From positions 18,219-82,218 of the forward strand of contig JACRDB010000095.1 of NCBI GenBank assembly GCA_016218725.1: DNA of 64,000 bases, written 5' to 3'. Below, piece by piece: positions 23,008 to 31,711 of the stretch; the stretch's first letter is position 1, and each line of letters starts with the position of its first letter. The DNA comes from Deltaproteobacteria bacterium. GTDB lineage: Bacteria > Myxococcota_A > Polyangia > Polyangiales > Ga0077539. The translations under genes were made by a program, and so were the position numbers. A model generated the notes under the pieces. That model searched no databases. It had not been told where the DNA came from and was given only the letters and a program-made list of their open reading frames with translations.

Positions 23008-24939
23008 TCAACGGCGATTGAGGACCGCATCGATCTGCTTGAGGTCACGTTGATGCCTGTCGCGGAGATCGCCGTGAGATGACTGGTCAAGCTGGGCCTG
23101 TTTCCACTTCCGCAGGTCCTGGAGCGACGCCACCTTCAGCCCGAAGGACCCCATCATAGGGGCTGCACCTGCGGCTACGGTGTCAAAGTCCACGCCGGAG
23201 AACGGGGCCCGAAATTCAATATCGGTCCGCCTGGCCAAGGTCAGAAAAGGAGAAGCCGCTGTAGGCCTCTCGTGACGCATGAAGCCTTGCGTCGCTTGGA
23301 GCGCATTGAACGTGTCGTCATCGATGGAACATTCGAGTATCGTCAGCTCACGCGCGAGGTCTAGGCCGTGTAGCGCGAGGGCGCTGTCCCCAAAGACAAT
23401 AGCACGATCGAGAAGGCTCTGGGGGACACACAGGGCCATCGCGCGGAACCGTTCGCGGAGGCGCAGACTCCCATCGGTAGAGTTCAAGGGCACAGGTTTG
23501 ACCTGCTCGACGATCCCGTGGCTTCGCCAGGTCAGGATGATCTCGTCAATGGTCGAGAACCTCCCAAACCTGTCCGACATATTCTCCATCGAGATATCGG
23601 CCATATCAATGACCTTCGCCACCGAGAACCCCGGCCCAAGCGAAGGGACCGAGGAGGCCAACCCGGAGGCAATTCGCGAAGCCTTGGATTCATAGAGGAC
23701 GACCAGCGTCCTTCGGCGCCGCATCAATAGAATGAAAGAGACCAGGCTGCGCCGCAAGCTCTCTTCATCCAAGAAGGAGCGCAACGCCTGAAAATCGCCC
23801 AGCACGATTCGCCAAAGTGGCGGCGCGTCGCGCACCTCATCGAGCAGGAACCGAAGCATCCGATGCGGGCTGAGATAGGGTTGTGCGAGGCCCAGGGTGC
23901 GATGCAACCCGTCTACTCCGACCGCGTCCTCGCGCCATCCCAGGGGTAGGGAGAGGTCAACATGGAACTCTGCGCTCTGTGGGGTCGAGCCCCGTGTTCT
24001 GGGGAAGACCCCCATCGCCAGCCCAAACACCCGCTGGAGATCCGGTCCGTGCACCGCGACGACGAACCCCTCGACCTCCCGAGAACCACGAAGGGGCAGG
24101 CGCAGAGGCAAGGGGTCTCCGTCCAGCATATCTCCCACACCCGCCGCGAGGGAACCGGCCCAGGGCTCGAGCCATGCGCTCGGTCTGGGGTACACCTGGA
24201 GCCCCGCCACGGGGTCCAGGGAGAAGCGATGAGGTCCCAGGTCCGACGGACCAAAGCGGTGCTTTGCCACCATAAGCCGTCGCTCGAACGGAGACGAGCG
24301 CGTGGCGTCCGCGTCCTCAAGGACGTGGCCGAGCTCGAGCACGGTGTCGGCCGCGAACACCCAGGGTGAAGGCGTCTCTGAAGCGCACTCCTCCAGGAGG
24401 ACGATTGAGAAACCCAGGTGCGCGGTGAGCTTGCAGACCGCGTCGGCGAACTCGCGACTCACCTTCGCGCCAAGTCCATAGCCGTCCGAGAGCGAATCAA
24501 TCACAAGTGCCCTGGGTGGCACTCCCTCTACGGTGATCTCATCGCACAATCGTTGGACCGCCTCCCCGAGGGTGTCGATTCCCCCGTGGAGATCCAGCAG
24601 CCGCGCGTGGATCAGGGTCGTCTCGGCTTCGCCTGCGGTCCCCGGTGCAGGACCGTGGACGACGCGCGCAGCGGATGCCAGGTTGGGGAATGCGCTGAGC
24701 TGGGCTTCCAGTTCGCTCGGGAGGAGCTCGACGCAACCGTAGGCCACGGAGCCCTGGCCGGCGCGGGCCAGCGCGAGCGCGATGTGGAGGCCCACAAGGG
24801 TCTTGCCGGAGCCCGCGGGTCCTCGTAGCAGGATGGCTGCTCCAGAGCGCCCAGGCACCCGCTCCACGAGGCGCGCCCCTCCCCCCAGGATCAGGTCCAG
24901 CCCGCGGTCGCCCAGGCCAATGACCTCCGGCGGGATCAC
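23008..24939 (-). CDS. KaiC/RecA-like ATPase with nucleotidyltransferase-like C-terminus
   Basis: The 643-residue product begins with a RecA/KaiC-type ATPase: IGLGDRGLDLILGGG, Walker A LRGPAGSGKTLVGLHIA near residue 40, YGCVELLPSELEAQL, and Walker B PRALVIDSLSDGYG near residue 144. The middle 300 residues are less clear (VLGDFQALRSFLDEES, LLMRRRRTLVVLYES). The last 130 residues (AIVFGDSALALHGLDLARELTILECS ... VASLQDLRKWKQAQLDQSS) follow the layout of nucleotidyltransferase-fold antitoxin/toxin-like proteins, but the usual catalytic Asp pair is replaced, so it may bind rather than transfer nucleotides. GTG 24939 overlaps the preceding gene (GTGA). Base composition is visibly less GC-rich than the flanks. 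Function unknown. Confidence 0.75.
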   Translation of the reverse strand: MIPPEVIGLGDRGLDLILGGGARLVERVPGRSGAAILLRGPAGSGKTLVGLHIALALARAGQGSVAYGCVELLPSELEAQLSAFPNLASAARVVHGPAPGTAGEAETTLIHARLLDLHGGIDTLGEAVQRLCDEITVEGVPPRALVIDSLSDGYGLGAKVSREFADAVCKLTAHLGFSIVLLEECASETPSPWVFAADTVLELGHVLEDADATRSSPFERRLMVAKHRFGPSDLGPHRFSLDPVAGLQVYPRPSAWLEPWAGSLAAGVGDMLDGDPLPLRLPLRGSREVEGFVVAVHGPDLQRVFGLAMGVFPRTRGSTPQSAEFHVDLSLPLGWREDAVGVDGLHRTLGLAQPYLSPHRMLRFLLDEVRDAPPLWRIVLGDFQALRSFLDEESLRRSLVSFILLMRRRRTLVVLYESKASRIASGLASSVPSLGPGFSVAKVIDMADISMENMSDRFGRFSTIDEIILTWRSHGIVEQVKPVPLNSTDGSLRLRERFRAMALCVPQSLLDRAIVFGDSALALHGLDLARELTILECSIDDDTFNALQATQGFMRHERPTAASPFLTLARRTDIEFRAPFSGVDFDTVAAGAAPMMGSFGLKVASLQDLRKWKQAQLDQSSHGDLRDRHQRDLKQIDAVLNRR

Positions 24940-25364
24940 GCCGCCGCTCGACCAGCGCGCTCCCGAGTCTCCTGACGAGACCTGTAGAGCAGGTGTTCCT
25001 TCGGAGGCGCGGGGGCCTCTGGATCCTTCTCTGGGAGCGCGCGACGGTAGCTTCGGAGCAGGGTCTCCAACTCCTCGGCGCCCTCTGGATCGAGGCTCCC
25101 AGGCTCTGCCAGGAAGCGCTCCGCGTACTCAATGGCGCGGTCAAAGCGCCCTCCCCGCGCGGCGAGGCACACCCCCGACACGGCCAGCACGGCGCGGAGC
25201 CTCGGGAGCGACGTCAGGTCTCGCGCCGCCGCGACATAGAGCGCCGCGGCCTGGGCGTAGAGCGCGCGCCCCCCGGTCGCATCGCCGTCGGCCTCGGCCT
25301 TCTCAGCGTCGAGCGCGAGGTCGCTCCCCTGCCGCAGCCGCGGGTCGTCCAGGGGTTCGCTCAT
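24936..25364 (-). CDS. Small helical, TPR-like protein in the unassigned operon
   Basis: The 142-residue product is helical with two repeats of tetratricopeptide character: GGRALYAQAAALYVAAARDL and GGRFDRAIEYAERFLAEPGSL. The C-terminus is Lys/Glu/Arg rich (EKDPEAPAPPKEHLLYRSRQ). No catalytic motif is seen. ATG 25364 overlaps the stop of the first operon gene, and its own stop overlaps the ATPase start, so the three are translationally coupled. It may bridge the other two products; that is an inference from position and fold type. Confidence 0.7.
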   Translation of the reverse strand: MSEPLDDPRLRQGSDLALDAEKAEADGDATGGRALYAQAAALYVAAARDLTSLPRLRAVLAVSGVCLAARGGRFDRAIEYAERFLAEPGSLDPEGAEELETLLRSYRRALPEKDPEAPAPPKEHLLYRSRQETRERAGRAAA

Positions 25365-25894
25365 GGCACATCCTCCAGCAAGATTCGAACGGGATGCTCC
25401 GAGAAGGCGACGACCAGGGCGATCCCTGGCCGCCTGAGCTTGCCAGCGCGGAGCTCCTGGACCTTCTCGCGGAGACGGGTCTTCGCGTTCGCTTCGCCAA
25501 CGATACCGCTCACCTCAAGGCGCACAACGGCGTCCGGTGGCGCCCCAACCTTGTGGAGCAGCCAGTCCGCTCCGGAGCCGTGATACGCGCGCATCTTGAC
25601 GAGGTACTGATCCGATCGCCACACCGTCGCGAAGGCCACGCCCTCGGCCCCCTCCTCGGAGGCCTTGAGCTTGTTCGCGTTCGCGTCCCGCTGAAGCTGG
25701 TCGGGCCTCCGCCAGCGGAGCAACGCGGAACGTTCGCCTCCGCCACGCTCCAGGCATGTGTCTACCTCGGGAGAGCGCTCGGCGTGGAGCGCCTCAAGCA
25801 CCACCGCCGCGACCTCACAGCGGTCCGCAAGCTTGGAGGGCGGCAGGCCGTGGGGCCCCGGGTCCGTCAGGTCGATCCGCAGCGGTTCCATCAC
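25361..25894 (-). CDS. Unknown protein, first gene of the unassigned operon
   Basis: I do not recognise this 177-residue protein. The N-terminal half is helical (LADRCEVAAVVLEALHAERS). The C-terminal half alternates strands and helices: YLVKMRAYHGSGADWLL, AVVRLEVSGIVGE, TRLREKVQELRAG, GIALVVAFSEHPVRILLEDV. An Asp, then a Glu in the next strand (LEVSG), then a basic helix, loosely resembles a restriction-endonuclease core, but the normal Glu-x-Lys is absent; I do not claim that fold. Start is GTG 25894 or ATG 25891. About 45 bases without features separate it from the next gene upstream. Confidence 0.6.
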   Translation of the reverse strand: MMEPLRIDLTDPGPHGLPPSKLADRCEVAAVVLEALHAERSPEVDTCLERGGGERSALLRWRRPDQLQRDANANKLKASEEGAEGVAFATVWRSDQYLVKMRAYHGSGADWLLHKVGAPPDAVVRLEVSGIVGEANAKTRLREKVQELRAGKLRRPGIALVVAFSEHPVRILLEDVP

Positions 25895-25940
25895 CTGCCC
25901 TCGGACTCTAGCACCCCCACCCGCGCACCACGCCTGGGAT

Positions 25941-26876
25941 TCATCGCGGCGACGGCGGGACCGGCTCCGGCGAGCCCGTCGCCAGCGTCGCCAGGCCCCC
26001 CAGGAGCGCCGTCAGCGCCCGATCCCCCAGCGTGAGGCGCACCCTCACCTGACCGCCCCGGGCGTCCACCACGGCCCCCTCGGCCAGCGCCCGCAGCGAC
26101 GGGTCCTCCAGCGCCCTCGCGGTCCCCTGGAACCACCGCCGGACCCTCTCCCCCACGGCCTCCGCCCTCGACGGCTCCACCGGCTGGAGCCACGCCTCGC
26201 CCACCAGCCCCCCGCCCAGGTCCAGCCCCACCCCCAGGGCCCTCACCTCCGCCAGAGGCCCCGCCCCTCCGGGCTCCGGGGTTACCCGAAACACCCCCCG
26301 GGCCATCCACCCCGACGGGAGACGCTCCCAGCCCGCTGCCCTCCCCGGGATGTATGTCTCTGTAAGTGCTTTGTCTACCATTCCCTGCACGAGCCTGGGG
26401 TGTCCGGCGAGGATGGCGCCTGGGAGCCAGAGGACCTCGGCCTCGCTGCCCGGGGCGCGGAGCCGGGTGCCTTCGAGGCCATGGACACGCACCGGGGCGG
26501 GCACCACGCCGCCGCCAGCGCGGGCGCGGGCGCAGCGCAGGAGGGCGTCCCTGGGGAGCTCCCCCAGGGCCACCACGGCGAAGTCCCGCACGGGCACCGC
26601 GTCGGCCATGAGGCCCAGGGCGCGGACGCGCGCGAGGAGGTCTCGCTCGCACCCCTCGCGCCGGTCGGAGAGCCACGGGGAGAGGTGAGGGCTCTGGCGG
26701 AGCCTCGGGAGGTCGAGCGCTACCGCCGCGGGGGCGCCCTCCGGGAGCCACGCGAGCACCTCCGAGGGGGCCGTGGGGGGGGCGGGGCTCCTGCGCGCGA
26801 GCCCCAGCGCGACCAGGGCGGCGACGGCCACGAGGCCGAGGCCCACGCCCAGGCGACGACGCACGGGACCGCCCAC
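25941..26876 (-). CDS. Membrane-anchored protein of unknown function, linked to MoxR
   Basis: This 311-residue protein has an N-terminal membrane anchor (VGLGLVAVAALVALGLA) and a large exported part. Features include VLAWLPEGAPAAVALDLPRL and VVALGELPRDALLRCARA, a pattern similar to DUF3352-type proteins that are often exported. I cannot assign a function. It starts at GTG 26876, 4 bases after the moxR-like gene, so the two form an operon. Confidence 0.7.
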   Translation of the reverse strand: MGGPVRRRLGVGLGLVAVAALVALGLARRSPAPPTAPSEVLAWLPEGAPAAVALDLPRLRQSPHLSPWLSDRREGCERDLLARVRALGLMADAVPVRDFAVVALGELPRDALLRCARARAGGGVVPAPVRVHGLEGTRLRAPGSEAEVLWLPGAILAGHPRLVQGMVDKALTETYIPGRAAGWERLPSGWMARGVFRVTPEPGGAGPLAEVRALGVGLDLGGGLVGEAWLQPVEPSRAEAVGERVRRWFQGTARALEDPSLRALAEGAVVDARGGQVRVRLTLGDRALTALLGGLATLATGSPEPVPPSPR

Positions 26877-26880
26877 CCTC

Positions 26881-27894
26881 TCAGAGCGGGACGTCGGTGC
26901 GGGCGAGGATCTCCTGGAGGATGCGCTCGGCGTCGTCCCGGCGGAGCTCTCCCAGGCCGTTGCCCACGCCGAGGTCCGAGCCGAGCACCCTCACCCGGTG
27001 GGCGAGCACCGGCACGGCGAGCTCCATGATGTCATCCGGGATCACGTACGCCCTGCCCTTCACGATGGCCCGGGCCCGCGCCGCGCGCATGAAGGCAAGG
27101 CCCCCGCGGGTGGACACCCCGACGGTGATGCTCTCGTGCGAGCGCGTCGCGTGCACGATGGCGTAGAGGTAATCCACCACGCTCTCCTCCACCTGGACGC
27201 GGTCCACCTCGCGCTGGGCGGCGACCAGCTCGTCCAGGCTCACCACGGGCTCCACGTCCTCCACGGGCTCCGAGCCCCCGCGGGTGGACAGGAGCTGCTT
27301 CTCCACCGCGGCCGAGGGATAGCCCACGCTGGTCCGTAGGAGAAATCGGTCGAGCTGGCTCTCGGGCAGGGGGTAGGTCCCGGCGGCGTCGTCGGGGTTC
27401 TGCGTGGCGATCACCGCGAAGGGCTCCTTGAGCGGGTGCGTGGTCCCGTCAATGGACACCTGACGCTCGCTCATGGCCTCCAGGAGGGCGCTCTGGGTCT
27501 TCGGCGTGGCGCGGTTGATCTCGTCCGCCACGAGGATGTGCGTGAACACCGGCCCCGGGCGGAACTCGAAGCGCCGCTCGCCGGCGTTGTATACGTTCAC
27601 CCCGAGCACCTCCGAGGGCATCAGGTCCGAGGTGCACTGCACCCTGCGGAAGTCCGTCCCCAGGGCGCGCGCCAGAGCTCGAGCAAGGGTGGTCTTGCCC
27701 ACCCCCGGCACGTCCTCGATGAGCAGGTGCCCCCGGGCCAGGAGCGTGATCACCGCCCGCTCAACGATCTCCGCCTTGCCCGAGAGCACCCGCCCCACCG
27801 TGAGGCTCAGCCTCCGGGAGACCTCGTAGGCCATGGGCGAGACCCCGTTGCCGGGTTTTGTGAGTGTCGGCTCCGCGACCATCAACCGTGCCAC
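26881..27894 (-). CDS. MoxR-family AAA+ ATPase
   Basis: The 337-residue product is a MoxR-type AAA+ chaperone. It has VLSGKAEIVERAVITLLARGHLLIEDVPGVGKTTLARALA with Walker A GVGKT, the MoxR block RVQCTSDLMPSEVLGVNVY, Walker B HILVADEINRATPKTQSALLEAMSERQV, sensor 1 FAVIATQNPDD, and LPESQLDRFLL with the Arg finger. MoxR proteins usually act with VWA-domain partners to mature or activate other proteins; no VWA gene is adjacent here, and its operon partner is the exported protein downstream. GTG 27894 is used; ATG 27882 is a shorter choice. Confidence 0.93.
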   Translation of the reverse strand: MARLMVAEPTLTKPGNGVSPMAYEVSRRLSLTVGRVLSGKAEIVERAVITLLARGHLLIEDVPGVGKTTLARALARALGTDFRRVQCTSDLMPSEVLGVNVYNAGERRFEFRPGPVFTHILVADEINRATPKTQSALLEAMSERQVSIDGTTHPLKEPFAVIATQNPDDAAGTYPLPESQLDRFLLRTSVGYPSAAVEKQLLSTRGGSEPVEDVEPVVSLDELVAAQREVDRVQVEESVVDYLYAIVHATRSHESITVGVSTRGGLAFMRAARARAIVKGRAYVIPDDIMELAVPVLAHRVRVLGSDLGVGNGLGELRRDDAERILQEILARTDVPL

Positions 27895-27952
27895 GGTCTA
27901 CCATTGATGCCCCCCCCTGCGCCAGATGGGGCCCGGGACCCGCGAAGCGACC

Positions 27953-28711
27953 CTATGCCGCGCTGGCCCGGGTCGCCGCCAGGGCCCGCACCGGACGCAT
28001 GATCGAGAGCGTCCCGAGGATCACCTGCTCGACCATCGGGTCCGAGCCCGCCTGGCAGTCCGCCGGGACCTCCACCGCGTAGCCCCGCTGGAGCGCGTCC
28101 GTGGCCGTGGCAAACAAATGGATCTCCGTCACGCAGCCCGTGAGCACCAGGCGCTCCACCCCGCGAGCCCGCAGGGCCTCGTCCAGCCGGGAACCGAAGA
28201 ACCCGCTGTACGTTCGGTGCGTCACCACCTCCTCGGGCTGCGCGGGCCCGAGCTCCGGCCAGAGCTCCTCCAGAGGCTCGCCCGTGTTGTGCCGGGACCA
28301 GTCCTCCAGCTCCGGGTCCCCGGCCTCGTGGTGGTCCACCAGAAAGAACACGGCAGTGCCCTCCGCCCGGGCCCGGTCGATCCGCGCCTTCACCGCCGGG
28401 ACGATCTCCCGCGCCCGAGGCACCTCCAGCACCGACCCCGGCGCGAGGTGGTCCTTGAGCATGTCCATCACCACCAGCGCCGTGGTCACCGGCCGCGCCG
28501 GCGAGGGCATCCCCTCCAGCGCCGCCCCGAGCCGCCCCCGGAGCCCCTCCGAGGGCCTCACCGGCTCCAGGGCGAAGCCCACCATGGCCAGGGCCTCCCG
28601 GAGCCCGTCCAGCTCGGCCCGCGCCTCCCGGGCCGCGAGGTCCGCCACACGGTCCGGCGTGCCCGCCAGGAGCATGTCCACGAGCCGTTCGTCGTCCGGG
28701 GCGGAGGTCAC
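27953..28711 (-). CDS. Isochorismatase-like cysteine hydrolase with N-terminal extension
   Basis: The catalytic part starts near residue 75: TALVVMDMLKDHLAP with the catalytic Asp, VDHHEAGDPELEDW, and LVLTGCVTEIHLFATATDAL with the nucleophilic Cys and preceding cis-peptide turn. These mark the isochorismatase/nicotinamidase superfamily of amide or ether hydrolases. Residues 1-70 (SAPDDERLVDMLLAGTPDRVADLAAREARAE in part) are helical and recall anti-sigma or regulatory domains. The substrate is not clear. The start is not certain: I use GTG 28711; the frame extends to a TTG at 28747. Confidence 0.78.
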   Translation of the reverse strand: MTSAPDDERLVDMLLAGTPDRVADLAAREARAELDGLREALAMVGFALEPVRPSEGLRGRLGAALEGMPSPARPVTTALVVMDMLKDHLAPGSVLEVPRAREIVPAVKARIDRARAEGTAVFFLVDHHEAGDPELEDWSRHNTGEPLEELWPELGPAQPEEVVTHRTYSGFFGSRLDEALRARGVERLVLTGCVTEIHLFATATDALQRGYAVEVPADCQAGSDPMVEQVILGTLSIMRPVRALAATRASAA

Positions 28712-28783
28712 TTTGAGGTCCGTGAGGTCTTCAGGGTGCGAGCACAAGGTGTGTCTGGTTCTGTTGCACTACGTCCGGACCCC

Positions 28784-28808
28784 GGTGGGTGGATTGAGTC
28801 CACCCACC
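28784..28808. repeat. Perfect 10-bp stem hairpin in a divergent intergenic region
   Basis: GGTGGGTGGA, loop TTGAG, TCCACCCACC: a perfect 10-base inverted repeat. It sits between the starts of two divergent genes, so it is not a terminator and may be an operator or a leader structure. The remaining intergenic bases (28712-28960) show no clear gene; a weak TTGGAC is at about 28898. Confidence 0.5.
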
Positions 28809-28960
28809 GCGGCGCGCGCAGGGTGCAGAAGTGCAAGGCTCACCCCGAGGCTAGCACCACGGTGCCGCACCCGCCGCTGCGGGGTCCACGCCACAGGGTT
28901 GGACCGGGAATGTCCTCGCGTCATTGGGAGGTGACCCCGCCGCCATGCTAGACGCAGGCC

Positions 28961-30358
28961 GTGGGCGACCTGGTTCTGCGCTTCGAGGCCGGCACCCTCC
29001 TCCTGGAGGGCTTGAGCGAAGAGACGCCGCAGGACGCCCTCCCCCCGGGCTGCGCCTGGGACCCCAGGGTGGGCCTCCACCGCGCCCCGGCCTGGCGCTA
29101 CCGGGAGGTCGTTACGCACATTGTGCGCGATCTTCGTGCGCGGAGCGAACCTGGTGCGCGGTTTCGGGATGAGGCCCGGGGGTACAACACCCTGGCGTTG
29201 GAGCACCGGGCGGCGAGGGAGGCCTTTGGGCACCAGCGGGAGGCGCTGGAGGCCTGGAGGGCGCGGGGCAGCCGGGGGGTCGTGGTGCTGCCCACGGGGG
29301 CGGGCAAGAGCTACGTGGCGGAGATGGCGGCGCTCTCGGCGCAGCGCAGCACGCTGGTGGTGGCGCCCACGCTGGACCTGATGAACCAGTGGCACGACGT
29401 GCTCACCACGGCCTTTGGGTGTCCCGTGGGGCTCCTCGGGGGCGGGTACTGCGAGCCCCGGGACCTGACGGTGGCGACCTACGACTCGGCGTACCTGCAC
29501 ATGGAGCGGCTCGGGGCCCGCTGGGGCCTGGTGGTCTTTGACGAGTGCCACCACCTCCCGGGGCCGTCGTATCTCCTGGCGGCGGAGTGCTCGCTGGCGC
29601 CGTTCCGGCTTGGGCTCACGGCCACGCTGGAGCGCGCCGACGGGCGCGAGGCGTTGCTCGACGGGCCCGTGGGGCCGGTGGTCTACCGCCGGGGCATCAA
29701 GGACCTGGCCGGGGCCTTCCTGGCCGACTACGACGTGGAGACCGTGCAGGTGGAGCTCACGGAGGAGGAGTCCGAGGCGTACGCCCGCGCCCGCGGGGTG
29801 TACAAAGACTTCCTCGCGAGCTCGGGGATCAACATGGCCGCCCCGGACGGCTGGGGGCGCTTCCTCCAGGCGACGTCGCGCTCCTCGGCGGGGCGCAGGG
29901 CCTTCCTGGCGTACCGGGAGCAGAAGCTCCTGTCGCTGTCATCCCAGGCCAAGATCCACGCCCTGGGCGGGCTCCTCAAGCAGCATTCCCGGGACCGGGT
30001 GCTGGTGTTCACCAACGACAACGACACGGTGTACACCATCTCTCGCACGTTCCTCCTGCCCGCGCTCACGCACCAGACGGACGTCAAGGAGCGCCGCGAG
30101 CTCCTGGCGCGCTTCAACGCGGGGGCGTACCCCGCGCTGGTGACCTCGCGGGTGCTCAACGAGGGGGTGAACATCCCCGCGGCCAACGTGGCCATCGTGC
30201 TGAGCGGCACCTCCAGCGTGCGGGAGCACGTCCAGCGCCTCGGGCGGATCCTCCGTCGGGTGGAGGGCAAGCGGGCGCTCCTGTACGAGGTGATCACTCG
30301 TAACACCGTGGAGGAGCGCCAGAGCGACCGGCGCCGCGAGCACGATGCTTACCGCTGA
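28961..30358 (+). CDS. XPB/Ssl2-like superfamily 2 DNA helicase
   Basis: The 465-residue product is a 3'-5' SF2 helicase. An N-terminal damage-recognition-like segment (LVLRFEAGTLLLEG) precedes FGHQREALEAW (Q-like motif), Walker A VVLPTGAGKSYVAE, motif Ia VVAPTLDLMNQWHD, DEAH-like DECHHLPG, motif III LGLTATLERADGR, and lobe 2 motifs VLVFTNDNDTVY, LVTSRVLNEGVNIP and QRLGRILRR. Short spacing of the two lobes, the DECHH box and the next gene (a Bax1 homologue) point to XPB2-type helicases, which open DNA for nucleotide excision. GTG 28961 is the start. It overlaps the next gene by 14 bases. Confidence 0.85.
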   Translation: MGDLVLRFEAGTLLLEGLSEETPQDALPPGCAWDPRVGLHRAPAWRYREVVTHIVRDLRARSEPGARFRDEARGYNTLALEHRAAREAFGHQREALEAWRARGSRGVVVLPTGAGKSYVAEMAALSAQRSTLVVAPTLDLMNQWHDVLTTAFGCPVGLLGGGYCEPRDLTVATYDSAYLHMERLGARWGLVVFDECHHLPGPSYLLAAECSLAPFRLGLTATLERADGREALLDGPVGPVVYRRGIKDLAGAFLADYDVETVQVELTEEESEAYARARGVYKDFLASSGINMAAPDGWGRFLQATSRSSAGRRAFLAYREQKLLSLSSQAKIHALGGLLKQHSRDRVLVFTNDNDTVYTISRTFLLPALTHQTDVKERRELLARFNAGAYPALVTSRVLNEGVNIPAANVAIVLSGTSSVREHVQRLGRILRRVEGKRALLYEVITRNTVEERQSDRRREHDAYR

Positions 30359-31607
30359 CCTGGTGGTGGCCCGGGTGTCCAGGGGCGAGCTGCGCCCGCG
30401 CTACGTGGACCCCACGGACCCCGGGAGGCTCCAGCTCGCGGCGGACCTCGTCGGGATCTTCCAGGCTCAGGTGGGAGGCTCCCGCGAGGCCCTGGACGGC
30501 GCCCTGGCCGCGCGCCTCGGGGACGGCACGGACTTCCTGTTGCACCGCGGCCTGGCCAAGCTGCTCCGTGACCGCTCGGAGTTCGAGGTGCGCGCCCCCT
30601 GCGAGCCCGAGGCCCTGCGCCGGAGGCTCTTCGAGGTGGCCGCCGAGCACCACCCGGCGGTGCCCGTGGCGGACGCCGTGCACACGGTCACCCACGCCAT
30701 GGTGCTCGAGCGCGTGGCCCGGGAGTTCCAGATCCCCCAGGGGGGCGTCCTCGGGGCCATGTACGCGGACCTCGAAGACGCCCAGGTGCTGGCGCGCGCG
30801 CCGGAGACCACGGCCCGGGAGCTCCTTGAGCGGTACAATGTAGCCCTGGCCCAGGCCGCGCTCCTGCGGGCCACGGAGCTCACGCTCAGGCTCCGCCCGG
30901 CCACCCCCCAGCGCTGCCGCCAGCTCTTCCGGTATGTGCGCTTCTTTCGCTTGATGCACACCGTGGAGGGCTCCTCCCGCGAGGGTTACACGGTGCGCCT
31001 GGACGGGCCCCTGTCCCTCTTCCAGGCCTCGGTGAAGTACGGCCTCCAGCTCGCGGAGTTCCTCCCGGCGCTGCTCCTGTGCCAGGACTGGGAGGCCGAG
31101 GCCCGGGTCCAGTGGGGCCCGGACCGCCACCCGGTCACCCTGAGGCTGCGCCCCTCCGATGGCCTCGTGTCCCACTTCCCTGACAAGGGCTCCTGGCTCC
31201 CCCAGGAAATCGAATGGCTCCTGGAGAAATGGCCCTCGCTCGCTTCCCCCTGGACCCCCTCGCGCCAGGCCCAGGTGCTAGACCTCGGCGGCCGCGGAGT
31301 CCTCGTCCCGGAGCTCACCTTCCAGCACCCCGACGGTCGCACCGCCCTGGTGGAGGTGCTCGGATTCTGGAAAAAAGACTACCTTCATGCAAGACTTGAA
31401 CTTCTCAAGGACAAAGGCCCAAAGAACCTTGTACTTTTGCTGCCATGGAGGCTCCGTGCCGCGGAGGAGGAGCCTGGTGTCCTGCCTGGGACCACGCTGG
31501 TCTACAAAGACGTGATCCCCGCAAAGGACCTCCTGGCACGGCTGGAGGCCGTGGGCGTTTTGCCCCGGAAAAACGGACCGGAAGGCCGGAAAAATCGAGC
31601 TTCCTAG
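30345..31607 (+). CDS. Bax1-like nuclease (DUF790), XPB partner
   Basis: The 420-residue product matches DUF790/Bax1. It has an N-terminal region beginning LTADLVVARVSRGELRPRYVD, a helical middle with VRFFRLMHTVEG and FQASVKYGLQLAEFLPALLLC, and a C-terminal nuclease core with VPELTFQHPDGRTALVEVLGFWKKDYL. In archaea Bax1 binds XPB and cuts bubble DNA; the acidic residues in LTF... and VEVLG correspond to the PD-(D/E)XK-like site. It overlaps the helicase gene by 14 bases, so the pair is surely co-expressed. A role in DNA repair is inferred from the archaeal pair. Confidence 0.88.
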   Translation: MLTADLVVARVSRGELRPRYVDPTDPGRLQLAADLVGIFQAQVGGSREALDGALAARLGDGTDFLLHRGLAKLLRDRSEFEVRAPCEPEALRRRLFEVAAEHHPAVPVADAVHTVTHAMVLERVAREFQIPQGGVLGAMYADLEDAQVLARAPETTARELLERYNVALAQAALLRATELTLRLRPATPQRCRQLFRYVRFFRLMHTVEGSSREGYTVRLDGPLSLFQASVKYGLQLAEFLPALLLCQDWEAEARVQWGPDRHPVTLRLRPSDGLVSHFPDKGSWLPQEIEWLLEKWPSLASPWTPSRQAQVLDLGGRGVLVPELTFQHPDGRTALVEVLGFWKKDYLHARLELLKDKGPKNLVLLLPWRLRAAEEEPGVLPGTTLVYKDVIPAKDLLARLEAVGVLPRKNGPEGRKNRAS

Positions 31608-31628
31608 CTTACGGACGAGATTTCATGG

Positions 31629-31656
31629 TTGCAAGGTGGGCGTTGGGTGCTACCCT
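31629..31656 (+). promoter_or_regulatory. Possible promoter of the receiver-like gene operon
   Basis: TTGCAA (31629-31634), a 16-base spacer, and TACCCT (31651-31656) lie in the 104-base gap after the Bax1 gene. A start site near 31663 would give a leader of about 50 bases before ATG 31712. Confidence 0.35.
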
Positions 31657-31711
31657 TGACGCACTTTTTGACGGTGGTGGAGCACGAGAGCATGGGGGAC
31701 CATTGAGCGCC

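Noticed and set aside
25361..25894. Calling the 177-residue protein a restriction-type nuclease
   Set aside because: Only a loose Asp/Glu pattern is present; the Glu-x-Lys core is missing.
28784..28808. Hairpin as a rho-independent terminator
   Set aside because: No T-run follows and it lies between two divergent gene starts, so nothing needs to end there.
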